DNA of 64,000 bases from Flavobacterium sufflavum (GCF_004016525.1 NZ_SACJ01000003.1:434001-498000); one strand, 5' to 3'; shown: positions 12,393 through 20,967, counted from the stretch's first letter. Program-made: numbers and translations. The notes: generated by a model from the letters alone, not told the origin.

Positions 12393-12830
12393 TTAAAAAG
12401 GAGCGTCTCCTGATACAGTTATACCCATAGATCTAGCTGTTCCAGCAACCATACTCATAGCTTTCTCAATTGTGAAAGCGTTTAAGTCCGGCATTTTGTC
12501 TTCAGCAATAGCTCTAATTTGTTCCCAAGTAACACTAGCTACTTTTTTACGATTAGGCTCACCTGAACCAGATTTTAGCTTTGCAGCTTCCAATAACTGA
12601 ACTGCTGCAGGAGGAGTCTTAACAACAAAATCGAATGATTTGTCTTTATACACAGTAATTTGTACTGGGCATATTTTGCCAGGTTTATCTTGTGTTCTAG
12701 CATTAAATTGCTTACAGAACTCCATGATATTAACCCCAGCAGCTCCTAAAGCAGGTCCAACCGGTGGCGACGGATTCGCAGCACCTCCCTTAACTTGTAG
12801 TTTAACTACCTTACTAATTTCTTTAGCCAT
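12393..12830 (-). CDS. rplK: 50S ribosomal protein L11
   Basis: 145 residues. L11 binds the GTPase-associated region of 23S rRNA and is needed for stringent-response sensing. The N-terminal domain motif [19 protein letters not shown], with the prolines of the hinge contacted by thiopeptide antibiotics, is intact, as is the C-terminal RNA-binding domain ending [10 protein letters not shown]. It lies 66 bp downstream of nusG and directly before rplA. Confidence 0.97.
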   Translation of the reverse strand: MAKEISKVVKLQVKGGAANPSPPVGPALGAAGVNIMEFCKQFNARTQDKPGKICPVQITVYKDKSFDFVVKTPPAAVQLLEAAKLKSGSGEPNRKKVASVTWEQIRAIAEDKMPDLNAFTIEKAMSMVAGTARSMGITVSGDAPF

Positions 12831-12896
12831 TTTTTAAAAAATTTAACACAACAATTTACGGAAGCAATTGAAGTGATTATTATAGTGTAACGAAAA

Positions 12897-13448
12897 TTAT
12901 ACTTTTTCTACTTGCATAAAACTTAACTCCAATGGTGTTTTTCTACCGAAAATCTTAACCATAACTTCAAGTTTACGCTTTTCTTCATTGATTTTTTCAA
13001 CTGAACCATTGAAACCATTAAAAGGTCCATCAATAACCTTAACTGTTTCGCCCAAGTTGAATGGAATTGATTTTGTATCTGTATTAACAGCTAACTCATC
13101 AACCTTACCAAGCATTCTGTTTACTTCTGAAAGCCTAAGCGGAACTGGTTCCCCTCCTTTAGTTTCACCTAAAAAACCAATAACACTGGTTATTGATTTA
13201 ATAATATGAGGAATCTCCCCAACTAAATTTGCCTCTATCATAACATAGCCAGGAAAATATACTTTTTCCTTAACTAATTTCTTTCCATCCTTTACAGATA
13301 CTACTTTCTCAGTAGGAACAAGTACTTGAGAGACATAATCAGCCATTCCTAATCTAGAAATTTCTGTTTCTATGTATGCCTTTACTTTATTCTCTTGCCC
13401 ACTTACTGCTCGAACAACATACCATTTTTTAACATTATTATCTGCCAT
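12897..13448 (-). CDS. nusG: Transcription termination/antitermination factor NusG
   Basis: 183 residues: NGN domain with KKWYVVRAVSGQENKVKAYIE at the N-terminus and a C-terminal KOW domain (VKVIDGPFNGFNGSVEKINEEKRKLEV). NusG binds the RNA polymerase clamp, promotes processivity and links to Rho or the ribosome. The linker and PGYVMIEANL motif are standard. It follows secE by only 8 bp, the conserved secE-nusG pair. Confidence 0.96.
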   Translation of the reverse strand: MADNNVKKWYVVRAVSGQENKVKAYIETEISRLGMADYVSQVLVPTEKVVSVKDGKKLVKEKVYFPGYVMIEANLVGEIPHIIKSITSVIGFLGETKGGEPVPLRLSEVNRMLGKVDELAVNTDTKSIPFNLGETVKVIDGPFNGFNGSVEKINEEKRKLEVMVKIFGRKTPLELSFMQVEKV

Positions 13449-13456
13449 AATAAAAA

Positions 13457-13654
13457 CTAAGCTTTTAACCAGTTAAAAAAACCTTCTAATGTTTTTGCAA
13501 AAAACTCATCAACTCCCCAAGTAGCCAAAGCAAATAGTACCGAAAAAATAGCTACAACAATTGTTAGTTTTTGTACCTCAGCCCACTCTGGCCAAGTTAC
13601 ATTTGACTTCAATTCCTCAAATGCTTCTGATATGTAATTAACAATTTTTGCCAT
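13457..13654 (-). CDS. secE: Preprotein translocase subunit SecE
   Basis: 65 residues with a single C-terminal membrane span (about residues 29-48), the short one-helix form of SecE. The amphipathic helix EAFEELKSNVTWPEWAEVQK before the span holds the conserved Val-Thr-Trp-Pro motif. SecE clamps SecY in the inner membrane. It lies between tRNA-Trp and nusG. Confidence 0.95.
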   Translation of the reverse strand: MAKIVNYISEAFEELKSNVTWPEWAEVQKLTIVVAIFSVLFALATWGVDEFFAKTLEGFFNWLKA

Positions 13655-13673
13655 TATGATATATTTTTTATTG

Positions 13674-13744
13674 CACGGGCGGAGGGATTCGAACCCCCAT
13701 CAACGGTTTTGGAGACCGCTATTCTACCCTTGAACTACGCCCGT
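13674..13744 (-). tRNA. tRNA-Trp (anticodon CCA)
   Basis: 71-nt cloverleaf on the minus strand. The acceptor stem ACGGGCG pairs with CGCCCGT, the anticodon loop CTCCAAA gives CCA, and the T arm contains GGTTCGAATCC. The 3' CCA is not encoded. It sits between tuf and secE inside the superoperon. Confidence 0.95.
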
Positions 13745-13749
13745 ATAAA

Positions 13750-13775
13750 TCAGTGCCGTTTAAAAACGGCACTGA
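13750..13775 (-). terminator. Perfect hairpin behind tuf
   Basis: A 12-bp perfect stem with a two-base loop lies between tuf and tRNA-Trp. The following U-run is short (TTTAT), so it may be a partial terminator or an mRNA 3'-end stabiliser separating abundant tuf mRNA from secE-nusG. Confidence 0.6.
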
Positions 13776-13795
13776 TAAAATTTATTTAATATAGA

Positions 13796-14983
13796 TTACT
13801 CTACGATTTCAGTTACCTGACCAGCACCTACAGTTCTACCACCTTCACGGATAGCAAAACGTAAACCTACGTTCATAGCAATTGGACTCAATAAAGAAAC
13901 GTTGATTGTCAAGTTATCCCCTGGCATAACCATCTCTACACCTTCTGGTAAAGTAATAACTCCTGTTACGTCAGTTGTACGTACGTAGAACTGTGGACGG
14001 TAGTTATTGTGGAATGGAGTGTGACGTCCACCTTCTTCTTTTTTCAAGATATACACCTCAGCTTTGAAAGTAGCGTGTGGTTTTACTGAACCTGGCTTAA
14101 TAATAACCATACCTCTTTTGATATCAGCTTTATCAATACCTCTTAACAATAAACCTACGTTATCTCCAGCTTCACCTCTATCAAGGATTTTACGGAACAT
14201 CTCAACTCCTGTAATAGTAGAAGTTAATTTTTCAGCTCCCATACCAATGATTTCAACAGGATCTCCAGTGTTAGCAACTCCAGTTTCGATACGACCTGTA
14301 GCAACAGTTCCACGACCTGTAATTGTAAATACGTCCTCAACTGGCATCAAGAATGGTTTTGCTACGTCACGTACTGGCTCTTCGATCCAGTTATCAACAG
14401 CATCCATCAATTCAAGAATTTTAGGAACCCAAGCAGCATCATTATTCAATCCTCCTAAAGCAGAACCTTGAATTACTGGACAGTTATCTCCATCATACTC
14501 GTAGAAAGATAATAAATCTCTGATTTCCATTTCAACAAGCTCTAACAACTCAGCATCATCAACCATATCCACTTTGTTCATGAAAACAACGATACGAGGA
14601 ATACCTACCTGACGTCCTAAAAGGATGTGCTCACGAGTTTGTGGCATTGGACCATCAGTTGCAGCAACTACCAAGATAGCACCATCCATTTGAGCAGCTC
14701 CAGTAACCATGTTCTTAACGTAATCCGCGTGACCTGGACAGTCTACGTGAGCGTAGTGACGGTTAGCTGTTTCATACTCTACGTGAGATGTATTAATAGT
14801 AATACCTCTTTCTTTCTCTTCCGGAGCGTTGTCAATTTGATCAAAAGACTTAGCTTGACAGTATCCTGCATCAGATAATACTTTAGTGATTGCAGCAGTC
14901 AAAGTAGTCTTTCCGTGATCTACGTGTCCGATAGTACCAATATTTAAGTGTGGTTTCGAACGATTAAAACTTTCTTTTGCCAT
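13796..14983 (-). CDS. tuf: Elongation factor Tu
   Basis: 395 residues. It delivers aminoacyl-tRNA to the ribosome. G motifs are intact: GHVDHGKT (residues 19-26), DCPGHADYV and NKVDMVDD, followed by beta-barrel domains II and III ending [18 protein letters not shown]. It lies behind three tRNA genes and before tRNA-Trp, the classic tRNA-tuf arrangement. No other tuf copy is in the window. Confidence 0.98.
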   Translation of the reverse strand: MAKESFNRSKPHLNIGTIGHVDHGKTTLTAAITKVLSDAGYCQAKSFDQIDNAPEEKERGITINTSHVEYETANRHYAHVDCPGHADYVKNMVTGAAQMDGAILVVAATDGPMPQTREHILLGRQVGIPRIVVFMNKVDMVDDAELLELVEMEIRDLLSFYEYDGDNCPVIQGSALGGLNNDAAWVPKILELMDAVDNWIEEPVRDVAKPFLMPVEDVFTITGRGTVATGRIETGVANTGDPVEIIGMGAEKLTSTITGVEMFRKILDRGEAGDNVGLLLRGIDKADIKRGMVIIKPGSVKPHATFKAEVYILKKEEGGRHTPFHNNYRPQFYVRTTDVTGVITLPEGVEMVMPGDNLTINVSLLSPIAMNVGLRFAIREGGRTVGAGQVTEIVE

Positions 14984-15037
14984 TTTACTTAATTTTTAAT
15001 CTTAGTTATATATTAATTTCAATTTCCTACTTACTTG

Positions 15038-15109
15038 AGCCAATGTCGGGATTTGAACCCGAGACCTCTTCCTTACCAAGGAAGCACTCTACCCCTGAGC
15101 TACACCGGC
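15038..15109 (-). tRNA. tRNA-Thr (anticodon GGT)
   Basis: 72-nt cloverleaf. The acceptor GCCGGTG pairs with CATTGGC through a wobble, and the anticodon stem CTTCC/GGAAG encloses TTGGTAA, giving GGT. It is the tRNA closest to tuf. Confidence 0.95.
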
Positions 15110-15141
15110 AGAGAGTTCTGATTTTAGACTTTTGAATTCAA

Positions 15142-15167
15142 ATTTCAGATTTTTATAAATCTGAAAT
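15142..15167 (-). repeat. Short inverted repeat between tRNA-Tyr and tRNA-Thr
   Basis: 11-bp arms ATTTCAGATTT / AAATCTGAAAT with a four-base loop, flanked by further degenerate copies of the word AAATC(T/C)GAAATCT. In E. coli a tRNA-Gly gene sits at this point of the thr-tyr-gly-thr-tuf cluster; no tRNA is found here. Confidence 0.6.
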
Positions 15168-15198
15168 CTAAAATCCGAAATCTTAACTTCTTTTTTTG

Positions 15199-15279
15199 TG
15201 GGGAGAGCAGGATTCGAACCTGCGAAGTTCACACAGCAGATTTACAGTCTGCCCTCGTTGGCCGCTTGAGTATCTCCCC
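15199..15279 (-). tRNA. tRNA-Tyr (anticodon GTA)
   Basis: 81 nt with the long variable arm of a class II tRNA. The acceptor GGGGAGA pairs with TCTCCCC, and the anticodon stem GCAGA/TCTGC encloses CTGTAAA, giving GTA. Confidence 0.95.
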
Positions 15280-15339
15280 TAAATTTTAAAATTCCAATAT
15301 TTTAAAGAATCAATTCCAAATCGCATTTGGAATATTTTG

Positions 15340-15413
15340 AGCCGATAGAGGGACTCGAACCCACGACCTGCTGATTACAAATCAGCTGCTCTAGCCAGCT
15401 GAGCTACATCGGC
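15340..15413 (-). tRNA. tRNA-Thr (anticodon TGT)
   Basis: 74-nt cloverleaf. The acceptor GCCGATG pairs with TATCGGC, and the anticodon stem GCTGA/TCAGC encloses TTTGTAA, giving TGT. It is the first gene of the tRNA-tuf superoperon. Confidence 0.95.
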
Positions 15414-15422
15414 ATTTTCAAT

Positions 15423-15450
15423 AAAAAAAGTCCGCTATTTCTAACGGACT
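15423..15450 (-). terminator. Terminator behind the HPF-like gene
   Basis: Arms AGTCCGTTA / TAGCGGACT (one mismatch) with a four-base loop, followed on the minus strand by seven T. It overlaps the predicted start of the tRNA-tuf transcript. Confidence 0.75.
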
Positions 15451-15451
15451 G

Positions 15452-15481
15452 CAAATGTATAGATTTTATCTCTCAATCAAA
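15452..15481 (-). promoter_or_regulatory. Promoter of the tRNA-tuf-secE-nusG-rpl-rpo superoperon
   Basis: On the minus strand TTTG (15481-15478) is followed after 18 bases by TACATTTG (15459-15452), an exact match to the flavobacterial -33/-7 consensus TTG / TAnnTTTG. The start would fall near 15446, about 33 bases before tRNA-Thr(TGT). Confidence 0.75.
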
Positions 15482-15504
15482 ACATTTTTTAAAAAAAATT
15501 TCAA

Positions 15505-15807
15505 TTATATGTGAGTTCTTATTTTTTCTTTCCTTTTTACCAGCAAACGTTCTAATGATTCCGCTGACAACTCTACTGCTTCTTCAAAAGTTTTACATTG
15601 TTTTTTTACCAAGAAATCATCCCCAGGCACATTAATTTTTACCTCAACAATTTTATTTTCTTTCTCACTTGTCTTCTCTACTTTCAAATAGACATCTGAA
15701 GAAACCACCCTGTCATAGTATTTTTCCAATTTATTCATTCTCTCTTGAACAAAATCTACTAGTTTCCCATCAACATTAAAGTTAACGGCATGAACATTTA
15801 CCTTCAT
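15505..15807 (-). CDS. Ribosome hibernation-promoting factor / RaiA family
   Basis: 100 residues from the ATG at 15807; the longer frame to 15849 starts with GTG and would overlap the upstream gene. The sequence MKVNVHAVNF...KLVDFVQERMNKLEKYYDRV, then KTFEEAVELSAESLERLLVKRKEKI, is the short S30AE/HPF fold that binds the 30S decoding region and shuts down ribosomes in stationary phase. It lacks the C-terminal dimerisation domain of long HPF. It follows the recombinase gene by 19 bp and precedes a terminator, so rpsU, the recombinase and this factor may form one operon. Confidence 0.88.
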   Translation of the reverse strand: MKVNVHAVNFNVDGKLVDFVQERMNKLEKYYDRVVSSDVYLKVEKTSEKENKIVEVKINVPGDDFLVKKQCKTFEEAVELSAESLERLLVKRKEKIRTHI

Positions 15808-15826
15808 AATCAATATTTTTTTATGG

Positions 15827-16735
15827 TTAAACTTTAGAATCATCACCACCTCTAGGATGAGCTACCGCATAGACTTTTTTCAACTCTAATAAACTATTAT
15901 GAGTATAAACCTGTGTCGAAGCTAAACTAGAATGGCCTAATAATTCTTTAACAGAATTCAAATCAGCCCCGTTATTCAATAAATGAGTAGCAAACGTATG
16001 TCTCAACATATGCGGACTTCTTTTTACTTTTTCAGAGACTTTACTAAAGTATGAATTTATTAAGCGATACACAAACGATTCACTTAATTTTAACCCTTTT
16101 TTTGTTAGAAAAAAAAACTCCGCATCCTTAACAAGCTCCAAATCACCCCTCTCCTTAAGATACAATCGCATCTGTTTTAACACCACAGCCAATACCGGAA
16201 TCAACCGCTCTTTATTTCTTTTTCCCAAAACCTTAATAGTCGAATTAGAAAAATCAACCGCACCTACCTTAAGATGAATCAATTCAGACCTTCTTATACC
16301 AGTAGAATACAATAATTCCACCAACAACCGATCTCTAACCGCCTCAAAACCTTCTTCCGATTCAATATTCTCCAAAACACCTATCAACTCTTTTTCCGAA
16401 AAAGGAATCTGAACTTTTTTAGACACTTTCAACGACCTGTGTTTCAACAGAGGACTAACTTTAATTTGCTTTATTTTTAAAAGGAATTTATAAAACGCTT
16501 TCAGGGAAGCTATTTTTCTATTTACTGAAATAGCAGAAAGATCAGCTTCAACCAAAAACACAATCCAGGACCGGATTTGAGCATACTCAACACAATCAAC
16601 ATTTTCCTGCTCAAAATTAACCAAATTATATCCTTGAAAATCAGACACATCTTTTACATAAGCACACACCGTGTGAGGAGAATACTTTTTCTCCTTTTGA
16701 AGATAATCCGCAAATGCTTCTAAATTTGTAGCCAT
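15827..16735 (-). CDS. Tyrosine recombinase, XerC/XerD type
   Basis: 302 residues from the ATG at 16735; the longer frame would start with GTG at 16777. The N-terminal SAM-like core-binding domain is followed by the catalytic domain with Arg (STGIRRSELIHL), Lys in the beta-hairpin (LGKRNKERLIPV), HMLRHTFATHLL, LLGHSSL and the nucleophile Tyr in TQVYTH, so all six active residues are there. Size and chromosomal setting (after rpsU, before HPF) fit a housekeeping XerC that resolves chromosome dimers at dif rather than a mobile-element integrase. No attachment site is seen nearby. Confidence 0.88.
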   Translation of the reverse strand: MATNLEAFADYLQKEKKYSPHTVCAYVKDVSDFQGYNLVNFEQENVDCVEYAQIRSWIVFLVEADLSAISVNRKIASLKAFYKFLLKIKQIKVSPLLKHRSLKVSKKVQIPFSEKELIGVLENIESEEGFEAVRDRLLVELLYSTGIRRSELIHLKVGAVDFSNSTIKVLGKRNKERLIPVLAVVLKQMRLYLKERGDLELVKDAEFFFLTKKGLKLSESFVYRLINSYFSKVSEKVKRSPHMLRHTFATHLLNNGADLNSVKELLGHSSLASTQVYTHNSLLELKKVYAVAHPRGGDDSKV

Positions 16736-16809
16736 AAAAAAAACCGTTAACTTCAAATTTATAAAAAATCTGACCACTAACGGTATTATTTTGTTTCAAA
16801 AAGAAACTA

Positions 16810-17004
16810 CTAACTCTCTAAGCTATCTTTCAAACCTTGGATGTAAGCTGCTTTTTGGAATTTCATTCTATTTTTAACTGACGGCTTAATGAAAGCTGTA
16901 CGAGCTCTTAATTGACGAACTGTTCCAGTTTTATCAAATTTTCTTTTATAGCGCTTTAATGCTCTATCGATATTTTCTCCGTCTTTAATTGGTATAATTA
17001 ACAT
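16810..17004 (-). CDS. rpsU: 30S ribosomal protein S21
   Basis: 64 residues, MLIIPIKDGENIDRALKRYKR... bS21 sits near the anti-Shine-Dalgarno end of 16S rRNA. Tyr54 (KAAYIQG) is the residue reported in flavobacterial ribosomes to help hide the anti-SD sequence. Unlike its neighbours the gene has a perfect Shine-Dalgarno sequence, which fits autogenous control: with S21 present the anti-SD is hidden and rpsU is poorly translated. It has its own promoter and leads the rpsU-xerC-HPF group. Confidence 0.96.
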   Translation of the reverse strand: MLIIPIKDGENIDRALKRYKRKFDKTGTVRQLRARTAFIKPSVKNRMKFQKAAYIQGLKDSLES

Positions 17005-17012
17005 AATTTTGA

Positions 17013-17020
17013 CACCTCCT
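17013..17020 (-). promoter_or_regulatory. Strong Shine-Dalgarno sequence of rpsU
   Basis: AGGAGGTG on the minus strand, eight bases before the ATG. Such a site is rare in this window, where most genes lack any SD, and is therefore likely regulatory. Confidence 0.88.
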
Positions 17021-17033
17021 CTCGTTAAGGCTG

Positions 17034-17062
17034 CAAAAGTAAAAATTAATTCTGAAATACAA
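17034..17062 (-). promoter_or_regulatory. rpsU promoter
   Basis: TTG (17062-17060), 18-base spacer, TACTTTTG (17041-17034): matches the flavobacterial consensus. The leader before the Shine-Dalgarno sequence would be only about 8-10 bases. Confidence 0.7.
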
Positions 17063-17116
17063 TTATAAATTACAATATTATTTTCAAAAAGACTTCCAGC
17101 TTTAGATTTTAGAAAA

Positions 17117-17177
17117 CAGAAAGCAGAATTTAAATTCTGTAAACTTCTAAATTCTGCCTTCCAAATTCTGCTTTCTG
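17117..17177. repeat. Intergenic inverted repeat
   Basis: Perfect 15-bp arms at 17117-17131 and 17163-17177 (CAGAAAGCAGAATTT and its complement), with partial extra copies of AAATTCTG inside the loop. It lies between the acyl-CoA dehydrogenase stop and the rpsU promoter. There is no T-run, so it is not a typical terminator. Confidence 0.65.
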
Positions 17178-17191
17178 ACCTCTTAATCCAG

Positions 17192-18337
17192 TTATCCTTT
17201 CAACAAATTTCTCGAAATAACAACCTTTTGAATCTCGGTAGTTCCTTCACCAATAGTACACAACTTAGCATCTCTATAAAATTTCTCTACAGGATAATCC
17301 TTTGTATAACCATAACCTCCGTGAATCTGTACCGCTTCATTTGCTACCTTCACACAGACTTCTGATGCATACATCTTAGCCATTGCACCTGCAGTAGTCA
17401 CAGGACGATGTTGTTGTTTCAAGAAAGCCGCCTTATGCAATAACAACTCCGAAGCTTCAATTTCAGTAGCCATATCTACTAATTTAAATGAAACTCCTTG
17501 AAATTCCGAAATAGCTTTCCCAAACTGCTGTCTTTCTTTCGAATATTTCAAAGCCGCTTCATAAGCTCCTTTTGCAATTCCTAATGACAGTGCTCCAATA
17601 GAAATTCTTCCACCATCCAATATTTTCATCGCTTGAATAAAACCTTCTCCTACTTCACCTAATCTATTGGCGTCCGGAATTCGACAATTATCAAAAATTA
17701 ATTCAGCGGTTTCACTAGCGCGCATTCCTAATTTATTTTCTTTTTTCCCCGAAGAAAACCCTTCCATTCCTTTTTCAAAAACAAAAGCAGTCATTCCTCT
17801 GGAATCTCCTTTTTTTCCAGTTCTAACAATTACTACCGAAATATCGCCCGATATTGCATGGGTGATAAAATTCTTAGCTCCATTAACAATCCAATAATCT
17901 CCGTCTTTTTTAGCCGTAGTATTCATACCCGCAGCATCCGAACCCGTATTGTGTTCTGTCAATCCCCAGGCTCCAATATGTTCTCCCGATGCTAATTTAG
18001 GAATCCATTTCTTTTTTTGCTCTTCGTTACCAAAGGTCAAAATATGGTTAGTACACAAAGAATTATGTGCCGCAACTGACAATCCTATAGATGGATCTAC
18101 TTTAGAAATTTCTTCAATAATAGTAATGTATTCATGGTAACCTAATCCAGAACCGCCTAATGCTTCAGGGACTAAAATCCCCATAAAGCCCATTTCTCCT
18201 AATTGTTTAAATAAAGGAACTGGAAAAATTTGCGCCTCATCCCACTCCATTATATAAGGTTTTATGTTTTTTTCCGCAAAATCCCTTATAGATTGGGCAA
18301 TCATGTTTTGCGTCTCGCTGTAATCAAAATGCATCAT
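17192..18337 (-). CDS. Acyl-CoA dehydrogenase
   Basis: 381 residues, the usual length. This FAD enzyme makes the alpha,beta double bond in acyl-CoA during fatty-acid or branched-chain amino-acid breakdown. The signatures [14 protein letters not shown] (FAD/substrate loop), [12 protein letters not shown] and the C-terminal [33 protein letters not shown] are intact; the Glu of IGEGT is at the catalytic-base position of short-chain enzymes. Exact substrate length cannot be told. Two adjacent ATG codons can start it. It lies 12 bp downstream of the HhH gene, so the two may be co-transcribed. Confidence 0.92.
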   Translation of the reverse strand: MMHFDYSETQNMIAQSIRDFAEKNIKPYIMEWDEAQIFPVPLFKQLGEMGFMGILVPEALGGSGLGYHEYITIIEEISKVDPSIGLSVAAHNSLCTNHILTFGNEEQKKKWIPKLASGEHIGAWGLTEHNTGSDAAGMNTTAKKDGDYWIVNGAKNFITHAISGDISVVIVRTGKKGDSRGMTAFVFEKGMEGFSSGKKENKLGMRASETAELIFDNCRIPDANRLGEVGEGFIQAMKILDGGRISIGALSLGIAKGAYEAALKYSKERQQFGKAISEFQGVSFKLVDMATEIEASELLLHKAAFLKQQHRPVTTAGAMAKMYASEVCVKVANEAVQIHGGYGYTKDYPVEKFYRDAKLCTIGEGTTEIQKVVISRNLLKG

Positions 18338-18349
18338 TATGGCTTATTT

Positions 18350-19240
18350 TTAAAAGTCCAAATATAAGGCTATAATATTTGCATTTTCAACAGACATCCC
18401 TTTAATTTTTGTTAAATCAGCAGCATTTTTAATATCTCCGTTCATACTTCTATAGATTACAATCTCTCTTGCCAAATTGTATTTGAAATACGGAAACTGC
18501 GCTAATTCCTTTACAGAAGCATTATTAATATCTATTTTTTTGATATTCGAAAGACTTCCAACCTTAAAACCAGCATTCAAACACTGAACCACTTCAGGCG
18601 ACAAACCCCAAACATCTTTCATCTGTTCCATCGAAACAAATCCTCCCAAGCTTTCTTTAAATTTTAAAATTCGCATTGAAATTGCCTCTCCTATCCCATT
18701 AATTTTAATCAAATCTTCCTGAGTAGCCTGATTGATATCCTTAACAACTATTTTCTCTTTTTTCGAAAAGACCTCAGTATTCGTATTTGAAAACGCAACC
18801 AATTTAAACATTGGTTTATTCTTTACCCAATCAGGAAATTTAAAATAAGGCGAGATCACTTTTAAAAAAGAATCAGAAACTCCGGTTACCACCTGAAACT
18901 CTTTCGCCGAATTCACATACTTATTTTCTTTTCTAAAAGCATGTAATCTATCCAACTCCACTACCGACATCCCTAATTTATAGCCTTTGTAATCTGTTAT
19001 GAAATTGGGATTAAAAGGATAAATTTTAGGAACTTCTTTCCCTGAGCTGTTTTCCATCGAATCTATTTGAGATTCCAGTGAAAGCCATTTTTGTTTTTCC
19101 GGATTTACTTTTGAAGGCGAAGTAAAATCCACAAAATAATAAACCAATTGCAACGCAATAATTACAAAAAACAACGAAAGGATTCCCTTTTGCTGGTCTT
19201 TTGAAAAATTAAAATAATTCCTAATTGCTTTAAATTTCAT
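18350..19240 (-). CDS. Membrane-anchored helix-hairpin-helix protein (ComEA-like repeats)
   Basis: 296 residues. A hydrophobic segment at about residues 18-38 (GILSLFFVIIALQLVYYFV) anchors the protein in the inner membrane. The rest contains several HhH units: KEFQVVTGVSDSFLKVISPYF, INQATQEDLIKINGIGEAISMRILKFKESLGGF, then NINNASVKELAQFPYFKYNLAREIVIYR and ADLTKIKGMSVENANIIALYL. The repeats resemble the DNA-binding part of ComEA, but the length and repeat number differ. DNA binding or uptake is possible and not shown. Bacteroidota commonly carry this architecture. Confidence 0.8.
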   Translation of the reverse strand: MKFKAIRNYFNFSKDQQKGILSLFFVIIALQLVYYFVDFTSPSKVNPEKQKWLSLESQIDSMENSSGKEVPKIYPFNPNFITDYKGYKLGMSVVELDRLHAFRKENKYVNSAKEFQVVTGVSDSFLKVISPYFKFPDWVKNKPMFKLVAFSNTNTEVFSKKEKIVVKDINQATQEDLIKINGIGEAISMRILKFKESLGGFVSMEQMKDVWGLSPEVVQCLNAGFKVGSLSNIKKIDINNASVKELAQFPYFKYNLAREIVIYRSMNGDIKNAADLTKIKGMSVENANIIALYLDF

Positions 19241-19368
19241 CGGTAGCTACTAAATGAGTTTTTTTCTAACTAAATATAGAAAATAAATACATAAACCTAA
19301 CAAATTATAAAGAAAACCCAAGCCAAAAACCAGTTTAACATTAATACTACAACTTAAACCCAAAGTCA

Positions 19369-19398
19369 TTGTTTTTTTCATAAAAAATAATACTTTTG
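19369..19398 (+). promoter_or_regulatory. Promoter of the amino-acid permease gene
   Basis: TTG (19369-19371), 19-base spacer, TACTTTTG (19391-19398), followed by a start codon 28 bases downstream. Matches the flavobacterial consensus. Confidence 0.65.
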
Positions 19399-19426
19399 AC
19401 ACTTAACAATAACAAACCTCAAAACC

Positions 19427-20908
19427 ATGTCTATTTGGAACAAGAAACCACTAATTAAACTCTTAGCCGAAGCAGAAGATTCTGAAAAAGGATTAAAACG
19501 GACTCTTACAGCCTGGTCTTTAATTGCTTTAGGAATTGGAGCAATTATTGGCGCCGGATTATTTGTAAGAACCGCTACAGCAGCAGCACAAAGTGCCGGA
19601 CCATCAGTAACTTTAGCCTTCATTGTGGCAGCCATAGGTTGTGCTTTGGCAGGACTTTGCTACGCCGAATTATCTTCTTCAATACCTATTTCGGGAAGTG
19701 CCTACACATATACCTATGCAACTATGGGTGAATTTCTTGCCTGGATAATTGGCTGGGATTTAATTTTAGAATATGCCGTAGGAGGAGCCACAGTAGGGAT
19801 TGCCTGGAGTGAATATCTGAATGATTTATTAGTGAATGTCATACATACCAGCCCAATTCCATTTGAATTCTCACACTCTCCATTCCAAACTTCTCCGGAA
19901 GGTGTCCACGGAATCATTAATTTACCGGCTTTATTTATAGTTACAATTATTAGCTTATTATTGATTAAAGGGATTCAGGAATCGGCTTTTGTTAACGGTT
20001 TAATTGTTATTCTAAAGACAACCATTGTAATCCTTATTATATATATAGGATGGAAATTCATCAATCCTGTTAATCACACCCCTTATATACCACAAAGTTC
20101 TATTTTTACCGATGAACACGGAATTGATCATTCTTATGGAGGAATAATGGGAATTCTGGGAGCAGCCGGAACCGTTTTCTTCGCTTTCATTGGTTTTGAT
20201 GCGGTAAGTACTGCAGCCCAGGAAACAAAAAATCCAAAAACAGCAATGCCTATTGGAATTTTAGGTTCATTAGCAATTTGTACTGTACTATACATTCTTT
20301 TTGCGCATGTTCTTACGGGCGTTGCTACAGTAGAAGATTTTAGAACAGGAGGAAAAGAGGCTTCAGTAGCATTTGCAATAAACAAATACATGATAGGATA
20401 TGAATGGCTTGGAGAATTTGTTACTATAGCTATTCTTGCAGGATTCTCTTCCGTGATTCTGGTATTGCTTTTAGGACAATCAAGAGTCTTTTATGCCATG
20501 GGTAGAGATGGATTATTACCTAAAATGTTTAGCGATGTACATCCAAAATTTAAAACTCCATACAAAGCTAATCTTGCAATTCTTGTAATTGTTGGCGGAT
20601 TTGCAGCATTCATTCCTGGAGATATTGTAGGAGATATGACCAGTATAGGAACTTTATTTGCATTTGTTTTAGTTTGTATCTCGGTAATTATTCTAAGAAA
20701 AAAAGAACCGGATATGGTTCGCGAATTCAAAACTCCATTTGTACCATTTGTACCAATATTAGGCGCTTTTGTCTGTTTAGCAATGATGTACGGACTGGGA
20801 TGGATAAACTGGATGCGACTTTTTATCTGGATGGCAATAGGAATAGTTGTTTATTTTTCATTTAGCCGAAAAAACAGCGTTTTAAACAATCCTGAAGAAA
20901 CAAAATAA
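19427..20908 (+). CDS. Amino-acid permease, APC superfamily
   Basis: 493 residues with about 12 or more hydrophobic spans. The first span holds the APC unwound-helix motif (WSLIALGIGAIIGAGLFV), and FFAFIGFDAVSTAAQETKNPKTAMPIGI is the conserved loop of cationic amino-acid transporter-like members. It is likely a proton-coupled amino-acid importer or exchanger in the inner membrane. Substrate is not evident; the similarity pattern is nearest to the CAT/YfnA group. It stands alone between its promoter and a bidirectional terminator. Confidence 0.9.
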   Translation: MSIWNKKPLIKLLAEAEDSEKGLKRTLTAWSLIALGIGAIIGAGLFVRTATAAAQSAGPSVTLAFIVAAIGCALAGLCYAELSSSIPISGSAYTYTYATMGEFLAWIIGWDLILEYAVGGATVGIAWSEYLNDLLVNVIHTSPIPFEFSHSPFQTSPEGVHGIINLPALFIVTIISLLLIKGIQESAFVNGLIVILKTTIVILIIYIGWKFINPVNHTPYIPQSSIFTDEHGIDHSYGGIMGILGAAGTVFFAFIGFDAVSTAAQETKNPKTAMPIGILGSLAICTVLYILFAHVLTGVATVEDFRTGGKEASVAFAINKYMIGYEWLGEFVTIAILAGFSSVILVLLLGQSRVFYAMGRDGLLPKMFSDVHPKFKTPYKANLAILVIVGGFAAFIPGDIVGDMTSIGTLFAFVLVCISVIILRKKEPDMVREFKTPFVPFVPILGAFVCLAMMYGLGWINWMRLFIWMAIGIVVYFSFSRKNSVLNNPEETK

Positions 20909-20923
20909 TCCATAAATCTTCTT

Positions 20924-20967
20924 AAAAAAGCCCTCTGAAAATTTTAATTTCAGAGGGCTTTTTTTTT
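20924..20967. terminator. Bidirectional terminator
   Basis: A stem of about 16 bp, core GCCCTCTGAAA / TTTCAGAGGGC, flanked by an A-run and a T-run, between the convergent permease and PspC-like genes. Confidence 0.9.

Noticed and set aside
15827..16735. Tyrosine recombinase as evidence of an integrated element
   Set aside because: It lies between rpsU and an HPF gene in housekeeping surroundings, with no direct repeats or phage genes; a XerC role is more likely.
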